In this document: piece by piece, positions 23,000 to 33,664 of the stretch
Layout of the letters: every line of letters starts with the position of its first letter
Position numbering within the stretch: position 1 is the stretch's first letter
NCBI GenBank assembly: GCA_027605045.1
Contig: JAQFWX010000139.1
Location: forward strand, 25,763 to 89,762
Reading direction: 5' to 3'
From: Phallus indusiatus
Taxonomy: Eukaryota > Basidiomycota > Agaricomycetes > Phallales > Phallaceae
Length of the DNA stretch: 64,000 nt
Notes under the pieces: model-generated
The model's database searches: none
The model's input: the letters and a program-made list of their open reading frames with translations, nothing else
Told to the model about the DNA's origin: nothing
Program-made: the position numbers and the translations under genes

Positions 23000-25517
23000 A
23001 TGCCTCTTGGAATCTTGGAAGATAACTATCTAAAAAATGTACGTGGTTTATTGCTACACTTTCAAAAATTAGGTTTTTATTCGTCATTGTAGGTTCCCGG
23101 CACCGTCTCGTTACTGGATGTTCAGTCTGAGGAAGCTGGTATAACATTTTTAAAACACAAGAAAAGGTGAAAGAAAAAAGTCTTTTTATAGTTTCAAGGG
23201 AATAAAATTTGTTCTTCCAGCGTCGATTCACGTGTGATTCTTGTCCCCCAGCCTTCTGATGATCCTCGTGACCCTCTAAATTGGCCTCGATGGCGCAAAG
23301 AATGTATTTTCTGGATTTTATCCTTTGGGGCTGGGCTAGTGTAGGTTGCTTTTGTTAATATTGATTGACTGCTAGCACTAAAGACACCAGAGGTGCTATT
23401 GGGCATTTACTCAATCCGGGATTCGTGGTACTTTCTAAGGAATGGGGGGTATCAGTCGACGTATGTCCCTCAAATATTTTACCAGTATATTCACATGGTA
23501 TTAATTTACTTAATAGACTGTGGCTGCCACCGTAAGCTACTTCGCGGCCGCTTTTCCCCTCGCTCAAAAAGGTTAATTTAGAACAACACATTGATTCTTG
23601 CTTTGGGGTGTATCATGCTCGTCCAAGTGAGGTGTTAGCGCAAGAACAACCCTCTTTTCGTTTTAATTCATCTTCTATATAGGCGCCGTTGGCAGTAAAA
23701 TATGGTCGCCGGCCCGTGTATATCGTGGCCGCGCTAATACTATTTTGCTGTTCCATTTGGAGTGCTTTATCTCAAGGGCTCAACTCTTTCACAGCATCCC
23801 GCGTGTTTCAAGGGATTGGAGAAGCACCTTTCGAAGCCCTTGTGACGGCAACGATAGCGGATGTATACTTTGTGGGTAGCATATACATAGATATTGAGCG
23901 AGAACAAGGTTTAATTAATGCCAAACTTGCTTAGGTGCACCAAAGAGGGTTAAGGACCGCTATCTGGAGTTTTGCTATTACTGCCGGTATTAACATAGGT
24001 CCTATCGTGAATGGTTACATTATTGATTCGAGACTTGGGTGGAGGTTTTGTTTTTGGTTGGACGATCCCTTCCTTTCTGGTTCAAGCCTCAGACTAATCA
24101 CCTCGTGAAAGGCTGATCACAATTGCGTTTGGTTTCCTATTAGCTGGAATTGTTTTCTTTGTTCCGGAAACGACTGTACGTTATTCTAGTATTAAATTGA
24201 CACATTATTTTCACGCTTCAGGTAGTATGATCGAGATAGCAAATTTGAAACGGACATTAAACCTGGAACTCTTTCTGGTCCAGCCCTCGAAAACGATGTG
24301 AAAAAAAGCTTGGACGAAAAGGCTGATTCGGAACCTGTAACTATGACTGTGGAAGTCCCAAAAAGAAAATTTATCCAGGAACTATCTCCATGGAATGGAT
24401 ACGTACATCGTGACAATCTGTTCAAGCTCTTTTTGAGGCCTCTCCCATTCCTTTTCAGTCCGGTTGTATGGTACGGGATTTTCATTTGTAAGTCAAAAGT
24501 CTATCCCGGATATGGAGCACTTACTGAAGAAAACAACAGACGGATTAACGGTTGTTTGGTAACTCATTGCCCTGTTTATGAGGGGTCAACATACATATAT
24601 GATGTGATTAATAGGCTAGACGTGTTGAATGTGATCACTACGACCGTCTTTTCTCTTCCTCCGTATCGTTTCAGGTACTTGTTTTTCTCGTTTTACAAGA
24701 ACTGGTCAGTGATGAGCGTAGCGCATCGCAAACTGGGCTAGTTTCCATCGGACCACTCATTGGATCGATAGTGGCGGCTGTAATTTCTGGACCGTACGTA
24801 TTTGCGTTTTTAGTTTTGTCTTTTGATAACTGAATTGTGCGATTGTCCGGTTAGATTATGTGATTACGCAACAACAGAATTTGCAAGAAGGAATAACGGC
24901 ATATATGAACCAGAATCGCGACTGTTTTTGCTGATACCAATGTTCATCCTTCAAGTGTTCGGTATGAAAATTTGCATGGCTTGCTGAATGAATGGTGTCT
25001 GAATCAACGCTAAGGATATATGGGTTGGGCTTTGATGGCGCCGCATGATGTTCATTGGAGTATGTTATCTAGTTGAGCTTTTTTGGCGTATCCTAACCAG
25101 ATTTTTTAGTGGGCCCTGTGATGATGTTTACCATCATCAATGTTGGTCAAGGGATCGGCACTACTGGCGCGGTCGCGTATATTATTGATGTGCACCGAAA
25201 AAATGCCGCTGAATGCTTTGCTCTTATAAATTTTGTCAAGGATGTTATTTTATACGGCTTCGCGAGATTCGCGAATAGTTGGGTAGCGGATATGGTAATT
25301 CTAGCATTCTGTTTGACAGAATTCTATCGTGTTTAACTTCTTTTTCAGGGTGTACTACGCACTTTCGGAATTCTCGCTGGGTTGTCTGCTCTATGCATAA
25401 TGACTACCATCCCTATGGTAATTATTCTTCTCGATTGAGTTCAAGTAGACTGATTTGAGTTTTTAGTATATATATGGTAAACGCGCGAGGAGTTTCGTAG
25501 CTAGGCATCATCGGTGA
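23000..25517 (+). CDS. MFS transporter, DHA1/HOL1-like, 18 exons
   Basis: Eighteen exons join in phase to 540 residues: 23000-23038, 23093-23166, 23221-23340, 23376-23460, 23517-23531, 23582-23626, 23683-23871, 23935-24056, 24112-24175, 24226-24487, 24540-24558, 24615-24674, 24722-24793, 24855-24961, 25015-25059, 25110-25294, 25349-25417, 25467-25517. Family marks: VPQPSDDPRDPLNWPRW before the first helix, LAVKYGRRPVYI (loop 2-3), SRVFQGIGEAPFEAL, VHQRGLRTA, FFVPETTYDR, and SASQTGLVSIGPL. It should be a 12-helix plasma-membrane proton symporter or antiporter; substrate unknown. The microexons of 15 and 19 nt restore helix sequence expected in the family (for example IYGLTVVWL). Divergent from a TauD dioxygenase, so uptake of that enzyme's substrate is a reasonable guess. 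Confidence 0.88.
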
Positions 25518-25731
25518 GAAAACCATATCGTAATCTCTTGTTCATCCGTGATAGCCTCGCTAATCTTTGACCAGCCTATTTCTGATTCAGTGATTCAGGT
25601 CGTATATAATATATAATAGCCGAGGTCTTCTGCTTGTCATCCATCACCGTTTCGGATGTACCGGTTGACCCCCTTAAGATAAAAAATAACACGGTGTATT
25701 TTTAACAATCCTTGATTAAGATTAGATAGTA

Positions 25732-26206
25732 CAGTAGAACCTCTAATAATTCATACCCCTCCGTGGACACCCCAAACTATGCACTATCAGAGGGTATGAC
25801 TGACTCGAATTCGGCAACCCCCGAAATCCAATCGGGTAGCTTGTACTTTAGACGCCTACTAAGGTAACATACACTTTAACCGTACGCGGACTCGTTACAT
25901 GAGCAACAAATCACTCGCCGCAACTTGCCAATAGGCCAATTCCAACATTAAAGTCGGGATGGAACCTTTTTTGATCTAAAGATAGTTGATTTTGGTCAAA
26001 TTTATGACCCTAAAACCCAAAATAAGGCATAATTTGCATGTCCACCCTATGCCGTTTTTTTGGCCGGGGGGTATGAATTAAGAGGTATTGGAGGAACTAT
26101 GAACTTTTGGTCCAAATCCCCGCCTACCAACTCGGGAGACGGCAATTTCTATGACTTATTGGAGGCTATGAATTATGAGACGTATGCGTTATTAGAGGTT
26201 CTACTG
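25732..26206. mobile_element. Non-autonomous DNA transposon (MITE), TA target duplication
   Basis: The ends are inverted repeats: CAGTAGAACCTCTAATAA at 25732 and its exact reverse complement ending at 26206, with weaker matching (CATAC) a little further in. Each end is bordered by TA (25730-25731 and 26207-26208), the target duplication of the Tc1/mariner/pogo superfamily. The 475-bp interior has no transposase; subterminal copies of TATGAATTA-like motifs occur near the right end. The source transposase is not in this window. Confidence 0.85.
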
Positions 26207-26536
26207 TATATAAATATCGTGGACATTGCCAGCTCTTTCAACAAAGGATGCGGCGTATTACTCTTGGAGTATCGATAGATCGCAGACGTTCTCGGCTCAA
26301 TCTCTTTCTAGTATGCATATAAGGAGTGAAAAAAAAATTGAATTGAGAGCTATATAATGTCGGAAATGTCTTCGTACCAATTCATTCGCGAAAAGAAGGG
26401 TTTCAATGAAGGCCGTAAGCATCGCAAACTCACAAATTGTCACGGTTGCATGTGGACGTGACACGTGACACAGAAAAGCGCTCAATGTGAGCCTTTTGAG
26501 GCAACGAAACTTGTCATTACACCGTCTGCTGCTCTA

Positions 26537-27901
26537 ATGTTTTCTCAACTCCCGCTCCTTTTTGTTTTGTTTTCTCGGACACTTGTTTATGCCGCCGACA
26601 CAAAAAATCTCAATGGAAATTGCTCACAGGCACACAATCAACTGGAGATCGGCACATATGAGCTCATAGGGGACTGTGGTGATACCCAATTCTGCAACAA
26701 TTCAGGATTCTGTCAAGACAAAGGCTGTCGAAAAGATGAATTTCCCTTGGGCTATCCTCAAGGTGCTGATCTTCCCCCAAAATGTCCCCTTGGTGAATTT
26801 TGTCCCGACGAAGGCGATGCTTGTCAGGCCCTTCTCCCCGTCGGAAGCCCATGTCAATTAAATAGAGATGGTCTGTTCAAAATTTCAGCAAATTATCTCA
26901 GATCATGCAGATATTGAATGGCTTCTTAGATGAATGTGCGCCTCCCCCCAATTTCAAGGAACTTGCAGACAAGAATTTCAACCATAACGGCAGTGTCTGC
27001 CTTAACTTCCAATGCTTGTAAATATATCTTCTCATACCAATGATTTTTTTACACTAAAATGTAACAAGCTGGGCCAACGTAACTATAAACCAACCCTGTG
27101 TCGTAGAGCAGATGCCATATACCGCGTTCGGACCCAACAATGAAGAATTTATTTATGTCGTGTCCCGGTAGGTGCTATTTTTTTCCAACCTCATCCTCAC
27201 ATTCAATTATATTCTCGCTTGTAGTGGAAATTGTGTTACCGGTTTGTACTGCGATGCGTCGCAGAAAATGTGCCTCCAACAAAAGCTCTTTGGGGATGCC
27301 TGTACAGCAGATAAGGAGTAAGGTTGTTACAGCACGTTGTTTGATAGGCTATTGATTTCCTTTTTAAGGTGTGAATCCAACAACTGTTTACCCAACCTCA
27401 CTTGCGGTGTTTCGCCTCAAGCCCCTAAACACTTCGCTATCTGGGTATACATTGTCGTAGGCTTGGGCATCATCGGCGGTACGTATGATCTTTATGAGTG
27501 ACAAAATGCGCTAGGTGTATCATCATACTCTAGGTATGGTTGGGACCTTGGTTGGGTTATACCTTGTGCACAGAAGAACTCGTGAGGAAGAACGTGAGAA
27601 GCGTACTCAATATTGGCGCGAGCAGAATGCCTTCCGTCAAAATATTCTGCAGATGCGCGATACCGCCAAGGCATCTCTGTTGTCTCTTTCCCTTCACGGC
27701 AATGAAACACCCCGCTCATCTACATATAACCCTCGAGAACACATCAGCTCAGAGGATAGCGGTATGGGTATTCTGCGCCGCCATAGCGCACAACGTGCAC
27801 CTGAAGACAACGATCAAGAAAGCATCCATGGTGAAACACCAGTCGTACTGAGTGCCGATCAAGAACATATGGGATGGGGTCGTTCTATACCCAGGAGATA
27901 A
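26537..27901 (+). CDS. Secreted-type Cys-rich single-pass membrane protein
   Basis: Six exons (26537-26870, 26930-27017, 27069-27167, 27225-27317, 27369-27478, 27534-27901) give 363 residues. The N-terminus is a signal peptide (hydrophobic LPLLFVLFSRTLVYAAD). The ectodomain (about residues 20-225) has many paired Cys in short spacings, such as CGDTQFCNNSGFCQDKGC and GEFCPDEGDAC, so it is probably disulphide-rich and extracellular. One membrane helix follows (WVYIVVGLGIIGG joined to MVGTLVGLYLV), then HRRTREEEREKR and a basic/acidic cytoplasmic tail ending RSIPRR. This is type I topology, as in a receptor or wall sensor, but the family is not known to me. Confidence 0.85.
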
Positions 27902-28143
27902 AAGTCTGTTCAGATTTCTGTAAACGTTTCCTGGAAATGGACAATATAGTTGGACGTTCGTTTCTTTGACAATACCGGGACCATTTCCCATTTATTCCCT
28001 GATCTCTTTTGTTATTTCCGTCTATACTATATCTTTAGAGATTTCCATTCGCTTTTGTTGCAGTGCCCCAATAATACCCACGAACCGTGTCAATTACATA
28101 ATCCCACTGGTTGTTTAACACTGAACCAGGTTCAACCCTGACT

Positions 28144-29146
28144 ATGACCTCGTTGAGGGGTCTGTCAACTAACATACCGCATGAGCGACTCGCTTCCTCA
28201 TCGCAACCGCCGTCTCCAAGTGATGAAACGGACATCTCAAAGGCTGTTTGGGACGATGCAGATACCGAGACCTTAGTACATTCAACACATAAGGGCAAGG
28301 GCAAGGCAAAGGAGCGAGCAGTGCATGACGCAGACGATGATGATACTGAGACCCTCACAGGAGACTCTATTAAAGAGCCTCCCGCAAATTATCCTCCTAT
28401 GACGGAAGAAGATATGGAGTCTAAGAAAGTTGAAGAGGTGCGTTATCCGGTCCTTTCTTGTTGCTCCGAGTTAGTTTTTGAAGCTATCACAGAATCTAAA
28501 ACGCTGGGAAGTTCTAGAAAAACAAAGGCGGAAAAGAGCTAGAGAGGTTCGCTCCGGAAGCTCGAGCACTAATCTTACCGAATCTTTGGCGTCAGTCGGA
28601 CGTGCTAGCCAGCAGTTCTTTACAAGTCGCGACAAAACGACAACTAACACGCCAGACCCACAAAACCCGCACCAACTACTCAAAAATGACGATGATAGAA
28701 CACCTCCTGAGCAAGATACAACGCTACCTCAATCAGCTCCCAATTCACCTAACCGAACACCTCGTAATTCTATTTTCCAGACAGACAACCCGTTTGAAAA
28801 TCCTGATTACACAATTCCGGGCACGATCAGCTTAGACAGCCCGCCGCGAACACCGGACATAGCTAAGCAGTGGAGTGCTCGTCGGACGAAAAAAAAGGGG
28901 AAGCGGAGCCAGCTCACGCCGCCTCAACCGTTGGACTTGCCTTCACCAATTACACCCCTTGGTGCAGAAGATCGGCGCGCCCAATTGGAAATGGAAAGGG
29001 AGGAACGTCGTAATAAATGGTGGACGGAGTTACTTTGCGGTTGTCGTGAAGAAGGTGAAGAGCAGGTAAAGAATTCATTATTATATTGGAAAATATTATA
29101 TTGAATTTGAATATTGTAGGCTGGCCGAACGAACCCTATGGAATAA
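28144..29146 (+). CDS. Charged hypothetical protein (about 297 aa)
   Basis: Three exons (28144-28437, 28493-29065, 29120-29146) join in phase. No recognised domain. It has acidic Thr-Glu-Thr blocks (DADTETL, DDDDTETLTGD), a basic helix-like segment LKRWEVLEKQRRKRAREVRSG, many SP/TP sites and a C-terminal block REERRNKWWTELLCGC. It lies on the same strand 240 bp after the Cys-rich membrane protein and could conceivably be a further part of its cytoplasmic tail, but the TAA at 27901 separates them. The start is the first ATG in frame; the frame is open further up without ATG, so a missed first exon is possible. Confidence 0.65.
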
Positions 29147-29547
29147 TAACCAGGATCTTCATTAATATTGCTCTCATGGACAGCCTTTCACGACTTGATG
29201 AACATTCTTTTTCGTTGATATTGCCACTCTTTACTTTATGTCCTTTTGATATTTCGAACCCTCAAAACGGACGGTGTAGAATTATGATTCATATCTGAAC
29301 TTTTCAATGTCTTCATTCTTTTGTCATGTTTTAATTATCCTTCCGCAATACCCATCGTACTTTGTCCCCTGATGCATTTTGGAATCATACTTGTTGAGCA
29401 CAATTCTATAGCTAAAAATGTATAATACAGAAGATTATGTTATGTTATGCCTATAAGTCTGGAAATAATGAAGTGTCGTGCGGATGAGATGGTTGTATTG
29501 GAAATAAATACACGAAACAGAAAGCAACAAAGATCAGGGGAACAATG
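29147..29547. other. Intergenic between convergent genes
   Basis: AT-rich 3' flanks; nothing recognised. Confidence 0.5.
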
Positions 29548-31350
29548 TCACCGTGTTTGGACTGATGATGATGCTGCCTGCCAGTTCCCAAAAGCCTCGT
29601 CAGTATGTGTTAAACCGGATCCTCTGGATCCTGGCCTTTCTTCGTTATCCCTATCGTCATCTTCATCGTCTTCTTTTTGAATCAAACCTGTATGTTCTGC
29701 GGAAAGCGAAGCTGTAGAAGGAACATATTTGTGCGATTCCCGCCGTCGAGGCTGTGGCGGCTTTCCTTCATCCGAAGTAGCATGAACGTTATTTTCATCA
29801 TCGCTATCATCGCCTAACTGCCACATGACTTCTTCCTCCCCTGGCTCAGCACGGCGCAAACCGGCTTCTTCGCCGTCTTCATCTTCATCGCTAGCTAGTT
29901 TTTTAGTGGACGATCGAGACCGCTGCGATAGATTAGAAAGCTGGGTGGATTGCGTTGGTTCAGGTTTTTCAGGCTTTTTGTTAGTTAATAAAACCACGCC
30001 CCCAATTAAGACCACGACGGAGAGAAAAATGAGAAATAGATCCCAAGATTTGTAGGCATCCACTAAAAACCTTTGTAAATAACCGACTTTCTTGAGACCA
30101 AAGCGCGCGACCTACCTTCATCGTTAAATACTAACGAATTCAGAAACCCGCTGGCGGTATAGACACCGTAAAAGACAGGGACTACCAAAGTAGAATCATA
30201 AACTCGCAATCCACGATTTAGACATATTATTTGAAAAATAGCTGTAGAGGCCAGCAGCGCAAAGGTTAAGATAACAGTAAAATGACCGAACTAGAATCAC
30301 ATGTCAGGCAAACATTGTTTCAAGCAAAAAAGTGAAGAAAACATACCTGGTTTCCGGTATTTTGACGGCTCAAGGTCCCAGAAATTAATTTAACGCTATA
30401 TTTTGTTCATGAGTATCAGTTATGGGTCTAAATAATTCTTGACCGTACCAAGCTTTGGCGAATACTAGAGTTCCACCCGCCAAACCTCCCCCGCAACACG
30501 CCCAGCCAATACCCAACGTCCAAGCAATTTGTTTATCACCATGAGTACTTGTCCAGCTTTCGAGTTTATCATAGAGCCACTCCAAAACTCCTCTGTACTT
30601 GGCACGCACAGCGGCTATGTACCGCATTGGCCCAGTGCGTGATCGTCCTTGTTGCTGCGGTCCGCGTTCTCCAGAGAATGGAACGGAGGTGATGTCCGCA
30701 CGATTAGTTAGAATAGCGTCTAATTGGCTGACCCAGAGATATACAATGCACAGGGCGGCGGTCATCAGAAAGAAGAAGGTTAACCAACCACCCCGGCCCC
30801 AAAGGCGGTTCAAACGTGTAATATCCATGTCGGTCGATAGACCAGAATTGATAGAGCCAAAGAGAACAATACCGATGACGCCAAATACGATTATTACTGT
30901 ACCATAAATATCAGTAGATGTGACCGGTGTACCAATTAACACGCTGGCGAAAAGGAAATTAAATATGAGCGATGTAGAGCCTAAAGGTGCGACGTATTCG
31001 GCGCGCATGAATTCGAGGGCCAGAGTGCTCCCTACTAATTGAGATAAACTTTAAGCAAATTATAATAAGCAAACCGACGATATCCCAGGAGAAACAAGGA
31101 TTAGGACATACGCATAGAGTAACATGCCCAATAACCATAAAGGCCGCAGCCAGTCGGGCTTTCGTGATGATTTTGGAATCGTGGCTTGTCGTGAATGATC
31201 AAGTTTTGTGAGGTTTAGCCCTCCTGCATTCATGAGACTTGCACCAAGGATAATTGCGAGACCAATTATAAAAGCTACGACGGGGTGCAGCGCATGAGAG
31301 GTTGGTGGTGAGTCTGAGGAGGGAACATCTTCAGGTGACGATGTATTCAT
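29548..31350 (-). CDS. NIPA-family (DUF803) magnesium/divalent cation transporter
   Basis: Five exons (31350-31112, 31048-30449, 30395-30347, 30290-30116, 30062-29548) give 525 residues. The membrane part begins HPVVAFIIGLAIILGASLMNAGGLNL, continues with SQLVGSTLALEFMRAEYVAPLGSTSLIFN, FAKACVKLISGTL, then VYDSTLVVPVFYGVYTASG and the last helices. This matches NIPA proteins, which have nine helices and carry Mg2+ across plasma or endosomal membranes. Compared with animal NIPA there is a long loop (SGERGPQQQGRSRTG) and a C-terminal tail of about 150 residues that is acidic and Ser-rich (DEDEDGEE, EDDEDDDRDNEE). Divergent from a TMEM205-like gene. Confidence 0.88.
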
Positions 31351-31545
31351 TAAATAAAATGTCGAAATTCCGAAGGCAATAGTTTGAAATTATGGTATAT
31401 CCTGTCCAAAGCCTATTATTTAGAGAATATAAAAAAGATTCGAGCGAGGGTGTTCTCCCTCCGAGTGATGGTCGCAGTAAGCAAAAACTGAGGTCACATA
31501 CGTCGTCAGCGTTACGTTACGCCGCTTCTCAACTCTGCAGCAAAC

Positions 31546-32244
31546 ATGATAGCAGGAGACACTCTAACTCTATCCAAGGCTTACGGCCTTATATCTGTCA
31601 ATGGATTATATCTCATATCCTACTCTTTTCTCTTTGGAATGTCGATATGGATCACCTTCTTTGGAGGAGTCATTGCCTTCCGCGCATTGCGTGAGTTCGG
31701 TCATATATCCTCATGCGCACTACTGGAAATGGGACTAAGCTGTTTACAGCTCGTCAAATGTTCGGCACTTTACAACATCGCACATTTCCCATATTTTTTA
31801 TGCTATCCGAAGTTCTGTCTGCCGGATTACTTGTTCTCTGGACTTTGGGTCATCCGGAGGTCATCTTGAGCTGGTCGAATCCTCTCCAAGAAGACGTCGC
31901 TCAAGCATGGACACTGGCTATTGTGCTCCTGGCCCAGGGTTTGAATGACTGGGTTGTCGGTCCAATGACTAGCAAGACGATGTTCCAGCGCCATAAACTT
32001 GAGAAAGCCGAAGGGAAGAGCTATACCGACGAGGGGGTAACTTCAACGTTTTGTTCTTTTCATAAACCGAGAAGAAGTCTGACAATTTAATTTGTTTTTT
32101 TATCAGGTCTCAGAGGACATGAAAGCTTTGACGAAACGCTTTGCGATGCTTCATGGGATCAGTTCTCTACTCAATCTGTTTGCGGTTATAGCTCTGGCTT
32201 TCCATGGTCTTTGGATAGGGAATGTTGGACTGAACTCTGTCTAA
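31546..32244 (+). CDS. TMEM205-like (DUF4149) membrane protein
   Basis: Three exons (31546-31690, 31750-32036, 32107-32244) give 189 residues with four likely helices. YSFLFGMSIWITFFGGVIAFRALPRQMFGTLQ is the family signature region, and the last exon has KRFAMLHGISSLLNLFAVIAL. TMEM205-like proteins sit in the ER or plasma membrane; their biochemical role is not established. The start is 195 bp from the opposite NIPA start, so both may share a promoter. Confidence 0.85.
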
Positions 32245-32637
32245 TGATGACCATCAACTTATTAAGCAATGTCTTATTTGTTATCGATAAACCAACAAAC
32301 AATGTATGTCTATTTATATGACTCTACCATTGCCTCCGAATTGATTGGTTCATGGTGTGATCGTGAAATGAAATAAACAAACGAAGCTTCTAAACACCCG
32401 GAACAACTACACCTATAATAGTATGCCGATGCGACGCGACGGGTCTGTTTTGAATCCAGGGTCGTGGTGAGGCCGGTAAGGACCAACGTATTTGTCTTCT
32501 TGTTCGACGTTTTTTGTCCACACATACCGTCCTCGTTGAGGACATAATTTTACGGACAAGAAAGTCCACAGCGTATAAATGACCGCTGTTTTTTTCCTTA
32601 ACGAGTCCAGACATCCTCTGTCTGTCGCCCATCTAGT
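32245..32637. other. Intergenic, no gene seen
   Basis: 3' flank of the TMEM205-like gene and upstream region of the next gene; nothing specific recognised. Confidence 0.45.
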
Positions 32638-33258
32638 ATGCCTCAATTCAAACTACCACAAACTCCCGTCAAACAGAAGTCAAGGAATATGTTGCACAGG
32701 AAACAAACAATTGGCACCAGCTTCGACATAGAAGATCATCCTTGCGATATTTCTCCGACTTTGAAAACGAAAAAGGGAAGAGCATCGTTGGGGTAAGTTG
32801 ATTTCGCACAGTCAAGCTGACCGACCAGTAACGCTATATGTTACCGTCTTATCTATAGCTCTGGATGTCTTGTATTGGATCCGAAGACGATAGTAGCTAG
32901 TCCTCTCATGACTAAGCGTCGTGATAGTAGGAAATTGGAGTTAAACCCTGACTCTGATGAAGAAATAGGGCCTTTTGCAAGTAGCGATCTCTTTGCCAAC
33001 GATGGTAATCCAGGCTCGGCCATCAAAGGCACTAGCGACCTTTCATCAAGCCTCGACGAGTTTTTCGAGCCCGTGCCATTCCTTTCTCAAATCGCTCAAT
33101 CAAAAGGGGAAAAGAAGGACGAAAAGGCATCTACATCTGCATCTGCGGCTCTCTTTGGAGTAGACTTCAACAGCCCTGCTGTCTCCCCTTCGAAACTCGT
33201 GAATCCTGCTGAACGATTTGTCATTATCGTTGATTCACCTCTCGCGGCGAAAAAATGA
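32638..33258 (+). CDS. Small hypothetical protein (184 aa)
   Basis: Two exons (32638-32792, 32859-33258) join in phase. The N-terminal 50 residues are basic (QTPVKQKSRNMLHRKQ, KTKKGRASLGSG); the rest is Ser/Asp/Glu-rich and probably disordered, with short motifs LDPKTIVASPLM and FVIIVDSPLAAKK. No known domain. Possibly nuclear, because of basic clusters and SP sites. The model rests on phase closure and good donor/acceptor sequences. Confidence 0.65.
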
Positions 33259-33664
33259 GAGAACAACCCGTGTTAATTGATAAATACTATATTTTCTGTA
33301 TGGCATTAGCGTTTTGATGTATATGAGTGTATATACGGCATGATATGACTTAAATCAATTGGTTCTATTGTTTATTTGTCAGAATGAGTGAAAATCTAAT
33401 TATTATTTTACCAAGGACCACCGTTTCATGGACTACTTCCGAATGGACACATGAACCTTGGACTTGGGACTCTGGTGCATGGACACTCTGCGCGCTTCTC
33501 TCGCGTCTTCCACCGCATGCGACCATTTTTTGTCAAAACCACTATTTGAGGCTACCAAATCACATTCTCCTCTCTCCCTTCTGTCACATCCTGGTCTACA
33601 ATTCTGACTCATCGTCAACAGTAATTTCGCCATTTCGCAACAGTAACCTATCCTCAAATTACAA
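33259..33664. other. Intergenic, no gene seen
   Basis: Short open frames only; presumably the promoter of the gene at 33665. Confidence 0.45.

Noticed and set aside
24676..24721. Reading through GTACTTG...GCGTAG as coding in the MFS gene (VLVFLVLQELVSDER)
   Set aside because: The stretch is open, but splicing it out gives PPYRFSASQTGLVSIGP, which matches the family with no insertion.
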